A DNA stretch of 64,000 bases, from NCBI GenBank assembly GCA_030765045.1, contig CM060962.1:216045031-216109030 (forward strand). The letters run 5' to 3'. Positions 21,211 to 33,354 of this stretch are shown here, piece by piece. Under the pieces are notes generated by a model. The model did not search any database and was not told where the DNA came from. It saw only the letters and a list, made by a program, of their open reading frames with translations. This stretch comes from Tenodera sinensis. Its lineage: Eukaryota > Arthropoda > Insecta > Mantodea > Mantidae. Numbering within the stretch: position 1 is the first letter of the stretch; every line of letters starts with the position of its first letter. The position numbers were made by a program, and so were the translations under genes.

Positions 21211-21915
21211 ATCTGCATGACTTTGCCTACTCTTGTACGGACTATTCTAACAAACACTTATCCGTCTATCCACGTCATGTTAATCGGGGTAACATTTGTA
21301 GATATCTTTTTTAAGTTTAACGTCCTTTAACCTAAAATGGGTGAAATTATGCTCAAATGAACCTGGGTCCCACAGAGCTTAAGGTAAACAGGCTGTCTTT
21401 TTAGGAGAAGGGACAACCCCAGAAAAAAATTGTTCGGATAACTCAATCTAACCAAGATTCGAAGTTGGAGCCCCTTGTAGGTGTGGAAATATGCTACATC
21501 TCCACCACAGAGGCGGGCAGAAATTGCCCTAATTGTAGGTGCAAGTGGAATACGGGAGTACAATTGTCTTTAAGCGACAGTCAAATATTTCAAGAGCTGG
21601 TTGCTATGTGGTGGCTTTGAAATTCCTCTCTCTTTTCATGACCCAGATAAAATACGAATAGGATGTTCCTATTTGAAAAAGTGTATTGGAAAATTCAAAC
21701 AAATAACAAGGAATATCATGGAAATGGTTCACTCCCGAATTTTTATTAAAAATTATGCTGTTCACAGGCAGATGGACACTAGGCCTTTTCTAAAACTGGT
21801 TCTTTTGGATTCAAGAGATTTCAAAACGTGTATTTCTATTGAAATGACGGTATAGAATTTTTGGGTGGAGTGCAATACATTCTCTACCTACAATGTACGC
21901 GGTAGAGAAAGTAAA
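21211..21915 (+). repeat. Rep-A copy interrupted by SINE-3
   Basis: 5' fragment 'tctgcatgactttgcctact' to about 21320, interrupted by a SINE-3, resuming at 'taggtgcaagtggaatacgg' and running to the 3' end 'agaatttttgggtggagtgc' and 'gcggtagagaaagtaaaa'. The interior segment with the usual microsatellite appears to be deleted in this copy. Confidence 0.8.
21320..21535 (-). mobile_element. SINE-3, diverged
   Basis: 'aaaatgggtgaaattatgct', 'aaatgaacctgggtccc', 'cggataactcaatctaacca', 'agattcgaagttggagcccc' parallel the SINE-3 at 29596-29878. The tRNA-like head is eroded. Target duplication not identified. Confidence 0.7.
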
Positions 21916-21934
21916 ATGCTTCTTTCGATGCAAT

Positions 21935-22610
21935 CGTCATAATTTTATTTACTCTACTGCGCATAGTAAGTACGAGAAGTATTGCAATCCACCCAAAAAT
22001 GTGATACGGGATTTCACGGGAAATATGTTTTGAGACTACCGTAATATCGGGAAGGGGGAAAAAAAAAAAAAAAAACAAAAAAAAAACAAAAAAAAAAAAA
22101 CAAAAAAAACAAAAAACACACACACACACACACACAAAACATTTTTACAGAAAGGTACTGTGTATGTGGGTGTGTGTGTATGTGTGTGTGTGTGTACTCT
22201 GTGAACAGCACACTTAATTGAAAAACGAAAAGTTGATTAAATACCAAACTTGAAGTTCAGATTCTTCCATGGATGCTGCCCAAATTACCCAGCTGTCGAC
22301 GGGCCCTTAAACTCCACACTCCACTCCATGGATGCGACACGAAGATTTTCAAAAATTCCTCCCCTCCCCGACTACCCTTTACATGGAACATTTTTCGAAA
22401 ATGTTCACTTTATAAAAATGGCTACAATGATTTTGATTAAAACATCACATGTTTAAGAAATTTTTATCACAAATGAAATGCATATCTTGAATTTTCTGGG
22501 AATATCTCCAGAATTCCTCTACACCCTGAATGACTTTTGCATGGCTGGTAAACCGTAAGAGGTGGAGAAAATGTTACTACACAAACAATATAGATGTCGT
22601 TGATGCAGAT
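21935..22610 (-). repeat. Rep-A, reversed
   Basis: Begins with the reversed 3' end ('atttactctactgcgcatag', 'aatccacccaaaaatgtgat', 'aaatatgttttgagac'), then A-rich/CA/GT tracts at the fixed microsatellite site, 'ggatgcgacacgaagatttt', 'ttttcgaaaatgttcac', 'aatgattttgattaaaac' and 'ggtaaaccgtaagaggtgg'. It faces the 3' end of the preceding forward copy. Confidence 0.8.
22055..22195. repeat. A-rich, (CA)n and (GT)n tracts in Rep-A
   Basis: Runs of A interrupted by single C (22059-22116), (CA)n (about 22117-22136), and after 'acatttttacagaaagg' a (GT)n tract. Confidence 0.9.
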
Positions 22611-23530
22611 TGTTAGCCACACATTGGTGTGCCAGTTTGGCAGAGAATGCTTTGGAAGCTGGTATACGCTAGACGTTGGTGATGCAATGATGAATTGTTT
22701 TGGGCCCCAGTGAAGGTTGTACCATCACATTCTCAGATCGGATCGTTCCTTTTTCTGACTGTAGCTCGAGGACTGAGATTCCTATCTCAGGGTGTGGTTT
22801 TCAGAAAGGATGACACTGATTCTTGTAAGGAAGGGACATATTGCCAACTGATGAAAAGCTATGTAATAATTCACTAGTTAAACATATCTGGTATCGTATA
22901 TGAAGACGTAGATGAATATACGCCCCGACGGTATTATAAATCGCGGCGGTTGGTTTCAGTAAGTTATCCAACTCCGTTCTGCTGCTTAAGCAGAAATCTG
23001 TTCCTGGTGAAAAACGCACCCCGACGCTCCCAATACCCTTTGCCACGAAACGCGCTAACAAGCGCGAACACGAATGAGAAACAGGAGATGCCGGTCACAA
23101 TTGTCCAATGAGATAAGCATGTTCACTGAATATAGTCATTCTGCACTTTGCCAATGATGTCCTGTATGAACGGACACTGAGGTCACAATGACCCTGTGCC
23201 TGGATTTCATTCTTGCTCTATTGCGCCAGGAGTTTACGGTCCATTCGTATTCTTTTCGGCCAGGGCTTGAAGGTATGACAGGTATGGCACGTGGTGGTCG
23301 TGTGCCAGACGTGAGCAGTTGAAATATTGGCGTTGCAATATCGTCCTTATTATGCAACAAGACCGCGAACTTTGTTTACAGTGTCTATTTGGCTGAAAAT
23401 TGCTTCGACATGATTGTAAATAAGAAACTCTATGTATAGGCCGGAGAAGATATAAAGAACATGCAGTAATCATGATAAATAAATAAAACAATATACACAA
23501 TACCTTACGCACTAGTTACATCATGTGTAA
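22611..23530. other. No gene supported
   Basis: Short ORFs only (up to 92 codons), none with a recognisable domain. A GC-richer patch at 22910-23060 does not match the other repeats here. Confidence 0.3.
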
Positions 23531-23539
23531 CATTAAAGG

Positions 23540-23830
23540 TCATCCTCTGAAAATGTGTCTTCGTCGCCTTATATATCGGTTATCAGGGGCTGGCTGCTTC
23601 CTCATAATAACTTCAAACGCACGATATTGGTTTTCTAGTTCACCATTGCGAATATAATTAGGCAAATGATTCTTATTTTCAATGTCCTTTATGGTATTTT
23701 GTACTAAGGCTAGAATTTCAGTAAATGTTTTTCTTTCGAATCCATTATTGTCTGCAATGTTTCGTTTTAGTTCTAACCATACATATTCTATGGGATTCAA
23801 AGCAGTCTAACAATTACATGGCCATGCTTA
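23540..23830 (-). pseudogene. DDE transposase C-terminal fragment (IS630/Tc1/mariner type)
   Basis: The minus-strand translation 'NPIEYVWLELKRNIADNN' is the hallmark motif around the last catalytic acid of DDE_3-type transposases (pattern LNPIExxWxxLKRxxAxxN). It is followed by about 65 residues typical in length for the C-terminal tail, ending 'IRRRRHIFRG'. Upstream the frame is closed by a stop next to the motif ('RLL' then TGA-like break) and no earlier catalytic residues are found, so it is a truncated relic. The remaining residues E and W of the motif are intact. No inverted repeats were located. Confidence 0.6.
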
Positions 23831-24114
23831 GCAGTCGATTCATTAACAGCATTTATCTTGTGTTTATTGCACGTTTCTTTCCTAAGTTTTTGCAGCCGTA
23901 GTGGTGGCCTCTTTTATCATTCACTTGTAATAGAGAGCAGAACGTCAACGTCGCCTGCAGTGTTTACATACTGTGTGTGCCGCCATTTGCCGCTTCCTGC
24001 ACGGACCTGTCCTACCCTCCCTTTACCCACCTGGTGGCCGAAAAGAATGCGAATAGACTGTAATTCCTGTAACCAAGTAACCCTGAACTGCAACAGCCCT
24101 TTTCCGGCCGGCCG

Positions 24115-24305
24115 TTGCGTTCCCGGCCGGTAGATGCGGTCTTCGCAACCAGGGATGGCTACTTTTCAACTGGCCCCTCAGGAACTTATTGAGGCTAAGT
24201 CCAACCCGTATTAGGTCCCCCAGGGGAAAAAGTCATCACGGTATCGGGATTTGAGCCCGGGTTTACCGCTTGGTAAGCAGCAGCGCTACCACCACGCTAA
24301 GGAGA
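24115..24305 (-). mobile_element. SINE-1-like, old copy
   Basis: Minus-strand head 'tccttagcgtggtggtagcg' (A-box-like) and 'gggctcaaatcccgatacc' (B-box-like), followed by 'cctgggggacctaatacggg' and 'aggggccagttgaaaag', matching the order of SINE-1 parts. Confidence 0.65.
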
Positions 24306-25690
24306 CAACTTTCCTTTGCGACTGTGACCAAGTAAAGCAACCTGATATCTCAGTTGACCTTTCAGGACTCGCTGCCGCTTATAATTTATTTATTTATTTC
24401 TCGTTTGAATCACTTTTTTGCGTGCTGTACTTTTTGAATAAAGCAAGAACTTGGTTGCTTGACTCATATAATTATTGGCAATGATTCCGCACCCAAAGAT
24501 ACTCCCAAGTACTACTTACAGTTCATCCTTTATGTACCCTTTCATAAATTGTTTGGAAGGGGATGGCCCATCAGGTGTCACGCAGGAATCTAGGCTTTGC
24601 TCCGTTCAAGTGCCGAAAGACCTTTTTCTTTAAATATACATAAGCAGTCCTAACGATCTGTCCTGACGTCACTCTTGACTTACACAGAGGTTAGTAATCT
24701 ATATTTTCCAAGACAAAGCAAAACAACAATTTTAACCAAACCTCTCTGTGTAGTCTAGTCGCATTATTTAGAAGCAGGTTCCAAGGAATCAGAATTATTT
24801 ACTCTAGAGCGCGACTATTTTGAAATGAAATTATACTTTCAAGCTGTTAATATTCATTAACTGATTGTAAAAGCTATTTCTTACTGCAATCACACAAACC
24901 CATTTGTGAATAGATCTTAGACGTTTACAAATGAAGACCACATAGAACGAAGATTCTAAGTCATATTTTCGAAAAAAATGAAATATGCATGCCATCTAGT
25001 GGTATTACAACTGAACTTCATTTTAGTAAATAAAATGCACAGAAAAACCACATTAAGTCATAGAAATTACGTTGGGAATATATGTTATGCTTAGTAAGAT
25101 AATTCTATCTACAGTTTTACAGCGAAAGAACATTTCAATTTCAGATGAACAGGTTAAGAACGTTCTATGATGCTATAGATGGCGTTGCTTATGGAGCAAG
25201 AATATGCCATTAGAATGTTTATATTAGATATAAATAAAGGCTCGCTTTGAAGCCAGACCTATTAGGAGATGAAGTAGTTCACTTTTCAAAATGCACGTCA
25301 TTTCCAGTCTCGACAACACTATAATGTAGCTTCTTTTTACTCAACGTGGACGCAACATTACTTCAAAAGAGTTTTTATTCATCACTTTTAGCATTAACTG
25401 CTGCCAAGTATGACGATTTGTGGGTTCTCGAGAGATTTTGTGCACGTGAAGCTCAGAGCTTCTTTTCAAGCCTTCCCCACAAGTAGGTAACATAAACAAT
25501 AAAGTGGACTATCTCATTTTGGACTTAGTATGATGCTCAAGGTAAACAGTGCAGAAGAAGAAGAACAAGAACAAGAAGAACAAGAAGATCAAGAAGAAGA
25601 AATGCATACATTGCTATATTACAATAATATTTTGTTGCCATGCAAATTTCTATTTGAAGCTCATACTTAAAGCTTCGGTTTTAACTCTAT
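24306..25690. other. No gene supported; purine-rich tract at 25553-25602
   Basis: The only structured part is an (AAGAAC/AAGAAG)-type purine tract at 25553-25602. A TATAAATA motif near 25230 is followed by only a 13-codon ORF, so I do not call a promoter. Confidence 0.35.
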
Positions 25691-25699
25691 GTATATAAC

Positions 25700-26025
25700 T
25701 AAACCCGAGCGCAAGAGCCCATGAAGGGCCAAGGTTTGCCGCCCAGCCACTGCGTCCCCCACCTCTGCCCACTACAGGCGTCATTGGTGGGGTGCAGTAC
25801 TGGAGGGTGGGACGTGGCCAGAGCCTCGAGCCCCCCCCGGCCAGTTATACAGCCTTCTCGACCTCGGGTCACTAATTCTCTATCAAGTAGCTCCTCAATT
25901 GGTCCCCCCGGGACCTAGTGAGTCTCAGTACACCCCGTGCCAGACCTCCATGCTGGTACCAGGGATCGAACCCGGGTGCTGCGCGCCAGAGGCAAGCGCG
26001 CTACCAACTGTGCTACGGAGGTGAT
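25700..26025 (-). mobile_element. SINE-1, tRNA-derived
   Basis: Minus-strand head 'tccgtagcacagttggtagc' and 'gggttcgatccctggtacca', then the family body, with a 3' end 'ggcccttcatgggctcttgc' and 'gggtttagttatata'. Compared with the 14.96 kb copy it has an insertion near 25805-25840 ('gggtgggacgtggccagagc'). Confidence 0.85.
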
Positions 26026-26329
26026 ATATATATATAATATTTAGTATATTTAGTATATTTAGTATGTGAAATGTAATTCGTGTATAAACTTTGAAAAGTT
26101 AACATCTCAGAAGTAACCTTTTGTGACTTAGAATATTCTTTCTATGTGTGTGCAATTAAACGCATTGCATTGCCCTAAAATAAGGCCAGCCGTCTCAAAG
26201 TAGTGACTTAGCAGAGCATGTGTGTCGTAGGATCAGTTACAGAGAATCGTAGTGAATGTATAGTAGGAAAGGAAGTTTTAAAGTCACTATTTAAAAGGTA
26301 TGACTCCTATGAATATGAGTAGGCAGATC

Positions 26330-26805
26330 TACGAAATCTTTTGTGCCTATGACCCTGACGGGGTGCCCCCCGAGAGGGAAGGGTGAGGTGAGAGGATACT
26401 AAGGGTGGTCGGACTTGAAGAGAGACGACAGTAGAGTGTAGAATCCCTAGCAGCTAGAGATTTAAACTCTCCGGTGGCGGCTCATGCAACCGGCTCCCAT
26501 CCTGCGGGATTACATATTCACAGAGGCCTCCCGAATGGGAGGACAAAAATGTATAGATAGCGAATTCCCTACCATGTAGACCGAAACTCCTGCCAAAACT
26601 TAGAACCCTAAAACAGCCAACCAGGATGAAAGGTGAGGTCAAATGAGAAGTGAGGTGAAATGGAGGGACAGGACATTTGGGGGATGTAATTATCCTTCCC
26701 AGGATTCGCATAGTGACCCACGAAATCCCCCAAAAACCCCAGGATCAGGAAGGTTGGCCACGGGAATTGAGGCGCTACCGCCTAAGTCATCACGCTCGGT
26801 ATTTA
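26330..26805 (-). mobile_element. SINE-2, reversed
   Basis: 'cttttgtgcctatgaccctg', 'acggggtgcccccc' at the 3' side; 'aaccaggatgaaaggtgagg', 'agggacaggacatttggggg', 'aggatcaggaaggttggcc' and a head relic 'aggcgctaccgcctaag' at the right. Moderately diverged from the 14.1 kb copy. Confidence 0.8.
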
Positions 26806-27059
26806 TAAAGTAAACTAGCTGAAATATCCGGCATTACACGATTTATGTCCACAAATTTAAGGCTTAGGTTGAACTTGCTCAATAGCCTTGTGTTTGTTTG
26901 GAGACATTTAAAAGCTGTTACTCAGTACGCTTAAATAAAGAGTCCATTGAAGCCCTTAGGATGATATAAAAATCCCGAAACATGAACAAAGAAAATATGT
27001 AGGTAAAAACACAGGTTAGACAATACTGAAAAGCACTACTGAACAACCACAAATATCTA

Positions 27060-27265
27060 CTATAAGGAGAAAAACCAGTAGAGAAGGTCGTGTGAATATA
27101 AGTTACACGAGTGGAGAAAACCATCTGAATATAATACGTTGCATAGTAAAATGAAGAGCACGAAAACCGCCATGAAATAACACTTAGAGGTGCCAATTTT
27201 TGTGGTGATCGGTCAAGCAATGTGTGTGTATGAACTTCATACATACCAATATCTCTCCCTCTGTG

Positions 27266-27322
<57 letters not shown>

Positions 27323-27392
27323 TTGTATCAATTGTGTTGAAGAGTGAGTACAGAAAATCGTGTGGGTGAAATACATTGCATTTCTATTTGTA
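27060..27392 (+). repeat. Diverged relative of the 5.2-7.07 kb minisatellite (left flank)
   Basis: 'gtagagaaggtcgtgtgaat', 'gagtggagaaaaccatctga', 'gaagagtgagtacagaaaat' and 'gcatttctattt' echo the minisatellite unit. A (GA)n microsatellite (27270-27321) sits within. The right counterpart is at 30148-30330. Confidence 0.65.
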
Positions 27393-27853
27393 CCAGGTGG
27401 CCCACTTCATCCGGCATTGCTATAAGCAGATAACCCTTCTTGCGTTAAAGGAGTTACAGAACATACCAGGGTAAATCGGCAGTGGCGTGAGTGAACCTTG
27501 TTCTGCCTGTTCCAAAAGACGAGAGGGAGAGAAATTCCCCAGGCTTGAACTATCGTATGTAGCGCGTGATAATAGACAAGAACAGTCTTAAAATATTTTC
27601 CAGTTCACTTACAGGGCTTTATTGTCCAGGTAATACACTCATTCCTGTACATGCTGCTATTATCTAACGTTACAGATTACAGACTTTAAAGTGCCGTAGC
27701 AAAATCAATGCGAACATGAGGGCACGTAATGTTTCATTGGTATTTCTTCTTTTCTTATTGTTGTTGTATTTTATTATTACTTTAGTTATCGTCATTATTA
27801 TTGCTATTATTATTACCATACTGTTATTACTTTTATTGTTTTATTCTCATTAG

Positions 27854-28017
<164 letters not shown>

Positions 28018-28559
28018 CACTATTACTATAACTATTATTGCTAGTGTTATATCTCTCACTGTTATCATTATCATAATAATTATTTTTGTTATATTTATTA
28101 GTGTGTTTATTAGCATTATTATGTTTATCATGATTACTCTTATTATTTTTGTAATTAGTACTATTATTATCATCATCGTTAGTAACCCCATTATTATTTT
28201 TATTAGTTCTAATATTATTCTTAGTTATTATTATTTTTTATAGTTATTACTAACATCATCATAATCACTATTACTAGTATCATAATTATTAGTTTTATTT
28301 TAATTAGTTTTATTAATATCATTTTCATTATCATATTATAATTAATATTAATATCCCTGTTATTGCTATGCATGGTTTACTATTAAGCTATTACTTTCAT
28401 CATTATGGTCATCAAAGGCTACTGTTGTGGTAAAATCGTTCATAGGATTGATGTTCAAAATGATGCTCCTGTTGATTGATTAATGTTCCAACCGTTTCCT
28501 TGTATATATATATGATGTGACAGATGCAATTGCTTAAATTAACTTTTGAGGGGATTTGT

Positions 28560-28840
28560 TTCGAACCTAGTATTCTTGAGTGACTCTAAAATAAATAATC
28601 TAAAGGGGTTAGATCAGGAGATCTTGGTGGCCAAGGTATTGGGCCACCGAGGACCATCATGTGGTCAGGGTACAACTAACTGAAATGGCCCTTTACAGTT
28701 TCATAATAGTAAGGTGGTGCACCATATCTTTGGAACCAGTGCAGTGTTGTAGCGCCCTGGTGCAGGAACCTCATCAAGATGAAACTGAAGTTCACCTTGC
28801 AGGAATTCCAGATACCGTGGCCGTCTAAGCCTGATTGGGA
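28560..28840 (-). pseudogene. DDE transposase fragment (DUF4817/DDE_3 type)
   Basis: The minus-strand translation reads 'LHWFQRYGAPPYYYETVKGH', an in-frame stop, then 'GGPIPWPPRSPDLTPLDYLF'. This is the conserved block around the middle catalytic Asp (usually WFQHDGAPAH) and the PPRSPDLTPLDFFLWG motif of insect IS630/mariner-like elements. In the first motif D is replaced by Y (QRYGAP), so the catalytic residue is lost. Two stops are present ('GHFS*', 'LF*'). The fragment lies in the centre of the 27393-30147 inverted-repeat element and may be the remnant of its own transposase or an unrelated insertion. Further copies of the type are at 30525-31495 and 34125-35095. Confidence 0.75.
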
Positions 28841-28848
28841 GAAAGACA

Positions 28849-29049
28849 CTACTACTACTCCTACTACTCCTACTACTCCTACTACTACTGCTACTCCTAC
28901 TACTGCTACTCCTACTACTACTACTCCTACTACTGCTACTACTACTACTCCTACTACTACTGCTACTCCTACTACTACTACTACTCCTACTACTGCTACT
29001 ACTACCGCTACTACTACTACTCCTGCTCCCACTACTACTACTACTACTG

Positions 29050-29081
<32 letters not shown>

Positions 29082-29082
29082 G

Positions 29083-29138
<56 letters not shown>

Positions 29139-29240
29139 GTTACTACTACTCCTACTACTACTCCTACTACTACTCTTACTAATACTACTACTGCTACTAC
29201 TACTACACCTACTACTGCAACTACTACTTCTACTACTACT
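28849..29240. repeat. (CTA)n array with CTC/CTG variants
   Basis: About 390 bp of trinucleotides, mainly act/cta, with frequent cct and gct variants that increase toward the left. It yields Thr-, Tyr- or Val-rich frames that are not genes. Confidence 0.95.
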
Positions 29241-29292
29241 ATTCTACTACTAATAATAGTGATAGTAAAAATAATGATAATAATATAAATAA

Positions 29293-29437
<145 letters not shown>

Positions 29438-29595
29438 CACCAATAAAAATAAAATAATAATACAATTATTATTAATGTTAATAATATAAACAATATAAGT
29501 AATATAATAGAATAATACAATAATAACATTAATAGGATACAAAGAAATGCCAATGAAACATTGCGTGCCCTCATGTTTGCATGGATTTTGGTACG

Positions 29596-29596
29596 G

Positions 29597-29656
<60 letters not shown>

Positions 29657-29878
29657 AACGTCCTCCAACATTGTGTCATATTGGACGAATAAATGAAATG
29701 AAATGGGTGAAATGATGCTTAAATGAGCCCGAGGTCCATGGAGCTTTAAGCTTCTCAGGTTAGGGAAAACCTCGGAAAAAAACTTTACCCGGATAACTTA
29801 CCCTAACCGAGATTCGAACTCGCGACCTCTTGGACGTGAGGCAGGCAGGCTAACCATGGCGCTATCGAGGTGGGCACC
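29596..29878 (-). mobile_element. SINE-3 with ~50 nt poly(A) tail
   Basis: On the minus strand: head 'gcccacctcgatagcgccat' with A box 'tagcgccatggttagc' and B box 'gagttcgaatctcgg', body 'gggttttttccgaggttttc'-like, 'ggacctcgggctcatttaag', 'catcatttcacccatttc', then 'aacgttagttta' and an A run (T run 29600-29651 on the plus strand). It interrupts the right arm of the inverted-repeat element. The long pure tail suggests a fairly young insertion, but no exact target duplication was found and part of the arm is missing. Confidence 0.85.
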
Positions 29879-30147
29879 GGATGTACAGGAATGAGTTTAT
29901 TTCCTGAAAAATGAAGTCCTGTAAGTGAAGTCGGAAATATTCTAAGACTGTTCATGTTTATTATCAAGCGCTATACACGGCAGTTGGAGCCCGGGTATCA
30001 TTGCTTGTCTTATCTTACAGGCAGAGGAAAGTTCACTCACATCACTGGCGTCCGCTTCACCGGAATCGCGCCGTTAGGTTCTGCAACTCTTTTAACGCAC
30101 CAAGGGTTATCTACTTATCGCAATGCCTAATGAAGTGAGCCACCTGG

Positions 30148-30330
30148 TTTGAATTGTATGTTGAAGGCTGAGTGGAGAAGAAAGTGTGATTGTGTTTCGT
30201 AAAAGAAAAGTGAGTAGAGAAAATTGTGTGAATGTAATACTTTGCATAGTAAAATGGATAACATAAAAACCTCCATGAAACACAGTTATGGCTATTGTCA
30301 TGGTGATCGATCAGCTGGAATTTATCAACT
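30148..30330 (+). repeat. Diverged minisatellite relative (right flank)
   Basis: 'tttgaattgtatg', 'gtgagtagagaaaattgtgt', 'gaatgtaatactttgcatag' and 'taaaatggataacataaaaa' continue the minisatellite-like sequence interrupted at 27392. The 'gcatagtaaaatg' and 'gtgatcg(g/a)tca' blocks are also present in the left flank (27138-27215). Confidence 0.6.
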
Positions 30331-30524
30331 TCAAGACATATCAACATCCATTTTTTAGAGGGTAGGCAAGAAGTCCCCGTATCCCTCTAACCATATGCCT
30401 ACGCGTTATTTATGCAGGTTGGTAGTTATATTACCAATTGTTGGAATCCATGGTTGGCAGCTCTCTTAATTCTTATCAATTGTTGGAATCCATGTTTACA
30501 TTTCTTCGCTGTTGAATTTCAATT

Positions 30525-31495
30525 TGTAGCCATGGCAGATGTGAGCGATCATAGTTACACTACTGAGGAGCTTAAGTGACAAGTGTATGGGTGCACTAAC
30601 GACAAGACACAGGGCAGACAATGAAACATTATGGGAGCAGTTCAGATAGGATTTCATAAGACTCCACGGTGAAAAACATTTCTGGATTGGAAAAGACGTG
30701 CTTTTGCTTTTGCCAGTGCTAAAGACAGGCCTAGGAGTGGAAAGAAGAAGACAAGAGAAACATGTACCGGAGTCTCTGTTTTGATTGAACAATGTAGGCG
30801 ACACGTAAAAGGCTTCGGAACTCAGTATACCGCGGACAGCTATACGAGGTTACGTTAAAAAAGACTCAAACTTTTTCGGTCGACGTTCGTTAACGAGTTA
30901 TCTAAGAGAGACCGGAATGAGCACGTTTTTGTATGCCGTGCTTTGTTAACTAAATTTCCAAATTTAGTAAACAGTGCCAAGGTTACCCTTTCAGATGAAC
31001 GTGGGCTTTATCGCAGGTCATTTAATAGAGAAATTGTCTTTTGGGTAAAAGAAAATCCTTATTACACAGTCGAGTTAGTGAGGAACCCGCCTCAAGTAAT
31101 AATATGGGCAGGGATGACATCACATATCTGCTTGGACCGTAATTTTTTGAAGGGAGTGTGAATTGCGGAAATTATTTACACATGTTACAAATATGGTCAC
31201 TCAGCTGAGGAAAGGGGCTTCACAGAACGCATGTGGTTACAGCAAGACGGAGCACCTCCTCAGCACGCTCTTGCAGTTTCCCGGAGGGTGGATGCGTTGT
31301 GGTTTACAGGAACACCAGTTGCCTTGGAATGGCCACCAAGAAGCCCTGACGTCACCACACCTGACGACTCGTTTAGGGAGTCATTAAGGCGCATTTACAA
31401 ACACCGCTAAAGAAAATCTTCCGCCGGCTTTGTGTCGTTTCCTGGGGTGCTTTGAGACGTGTTCGTCACTTTACTTATCACAGAGCGTGGTGGTT
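30525..31495 (+). pseudogene. Decayed IS630/mariner-like transposase (DUF4817/DDE_3 type)
   Basis: Across three frames the translation keeps the family order: 'FLDWKRRAFA...DRPRSGRK' (linker after the first helix-turn-helix), 'KASELSIPRTAIRGYVKKDS' (second helix-turn-helix), 'VCRALLTKFPNLVNSAKVTL' leading to SDE (first catalytic acid region), 'VKENPYYTVELVRNPPQVII', 'WAGMTSH', 'MWLQQDGAPPQHALAVSRRV' (second catalytic Asp), 'ALEWPPRSPDVTTPDDSFRE' and a C-terminal 'RLCVVSWGALRRVRHFTYHR'. Frame changes near 30830, 30930, 31165 and 31415, plus several stops, show it is dead. The catalytic D of QQDGAP is retained. The closest relative in the window is at 34125-35095 on the other strand. Confidence 0.85.
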
Positions 31496-31574
31496 TGATA
31501 ACACAGCAATAAGGGGAAAAGAGGGGAGGTTGATACCTTTGCTTTTTGTGATAGGATCCAGTGATACATATTTA

Positions 31575-31790
31575 GAAACACACACTCACACACTCACACA
31601 CACACACACGCAAACACACACACACGCAAACACACACACACGCAAACACACACACACAAACACACACACGCAAACACACACGCGCAAACACACATACACG
31701 CAAACACACTCACACACAAACACACTCACACACAAACACACTCACACACACAAACACACACACACGCACACATACGCGCGCACACAAAGC
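31575..31790. repeat. Compound CA-rich repeat
   Basis: (CACACA) blocks interrupted regularly by CAAA, CACG and CACT, giving an irregular 10-16 bp period (pattern cacacacacgcaaa). Confidence 0.95.
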
Positions 31791-31799
31791 TTGTCATAT

Positions 31800-32290
31800 A
31801 TGTATGCTGGCGAGGAAAACCTGTATTATATGGGTACTTGAAACCGCTAATAGTTGAAACCAAATGGAAACAGTAATATTAAGTAGAACTAGAGGAATAT
31901 AATATAATGTATATGTTTGTATACAGTGATTTGAAATTATGATATCTACATTTGTGAGAATAAAGAATCTTGTGATTAAATAAATGACGCTTTTGTTATA
32001 ATTGACTAGTTTAGAGATGTTTAGATATTTTAGATAAATATATTTATGCATATGGTTTACATGAATATCACAATACATATTATGGCAATAAAATTGTGTT
32101 ATATTTTTGTCTATATTCCTGTTGTAGTTCTATGGTCAGCAATGGATTAATAGCGGTAAGTTAGCAAATTATTATTTGAGTTAGAGGGAAAGCGTGCTAC
32201 TTCATTTGTTTAAGTATTTATTTATTTTGCTTCTATGCAGCAACAAACAGTAATATTGCTGTGAGAATACCGTTCTGTTTACCTTTTAAT
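31800..32290. other. No gene supported
   Basis: AT-rich sequence, no recognisable repeat or ORF. Confidence 0.3.
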
Positions 32291-32390
32291 TTTTCTACTT
32301 GATTTAGTAAAGAGGAAAAAGTATTGTATTCCACCCAAAAATTCGATGTCAACATTTCACCGGAAATGTATGTCTTGAGGCGCCCTGAAT

Positions 32391-32436
<46 letters not shown>

Positions 32437-32860
32437 CATTTTTACAAAAAGGCCCGTGACTGTATGTCAGTCTGTGGACAGCATAACTGAAAAACGAAAA
32501 GTTGGTTAAAAATCAAAGTTGGTATTTAAGTTTAGCGTCTTTCAAGGATGCGACACCAAGATTTTAAAGAAAATTTCTTCACCCTAAACTACTCTTTACA
32601 TGGAAAGCTTTTCGAACATTGCTATTCATTTGTTTATATGCTAACTGTGCAAAGAGAACGGAATTTGAAAGCTTTAAAAGATTTTACTACCGCTCAAAGC
32701 CTACTGTATTCCCATATTTCCCTTGCACCTACAAGGAAATAAGTAATAAGATAATTTGCGCAAATGTTTAACTCAACTAACACGATGAAGATAGAGGAAT
32801 AAGAGTTTGTAAGAGTGGTTAGTACGAGAGTAGAGAAAGTTATGTGAATGCAACGTCACA
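32290..32860 (-). repeat. Rep-A, reversed, internally deleted
   Basis: Reversed 3' end ('gtattccacccaaaaattcg', 'tttcaccggaaatgta'), a poly(A) run at the fixed microsatellite site (32393-32435), 'ggatgcgacaccaagatttt', then a jump to 'actaccgctcaaagcctact' and the 5' end 'gagtagagaaagttatgtga'. The segment with the 'cgttagagcc' motif is missing. Confidence 0.8.
32393..32435. repeat. Poly(A) run inside Rep-A
   Basis: About 43 consecutive A at the position where other Rep-A copies carry CA, GT or A-rich tracts. Confidence 0.95.
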
Positions 32861-33354
32861 TTTTTCCTTTTACAGTTCTACCTTGCTATGTATTTAAAGA
32901 ATACTATTCAAGCTTTAAGCTTACCAATTTAAAATGCATTTATTTGCATTCTTCAAAGAGCAAATTCTTCTTCTTTCTTCACACAGGATAGTTGCCCTTA
33001 TATAAGGGAAGCCATGAAGATTCAGCCTATTAATGAATCTATTGTAGACAATAAATTAGTGATATTGTAAATTAATGACATAAAGAGAGCTTTGATAGAG
33101 TTTTGAGATATTAAGAACTATGCTCAAATTAATTAGGTACAATGAGCATAAGTGGAAGTTGTGTGGCAACTTCAAAGTAATTGCATTCTTATTGGGGATG
33201 CAGCAAGGTTACACAAAAATACGTTTTTTTTTTTTTCTTTGCGAGTGGGATAGTTGAGATGAAGATCCCACTCGTAAAAAAGAAATGGTCTAAACGAAAT
33301 TGGAAAGTTGGTGAAAAAAAAATCTGCAACGAGAAAACCTGGTTGTTCGTGATG

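Noticed and set aside
25225..25325. TATA-box promoter (TATAAATA near 25230) with downstream ATG
   Set aside because: The ORF closes after 13 codons, and such motifs are expected by chance in AT-rich DNA.
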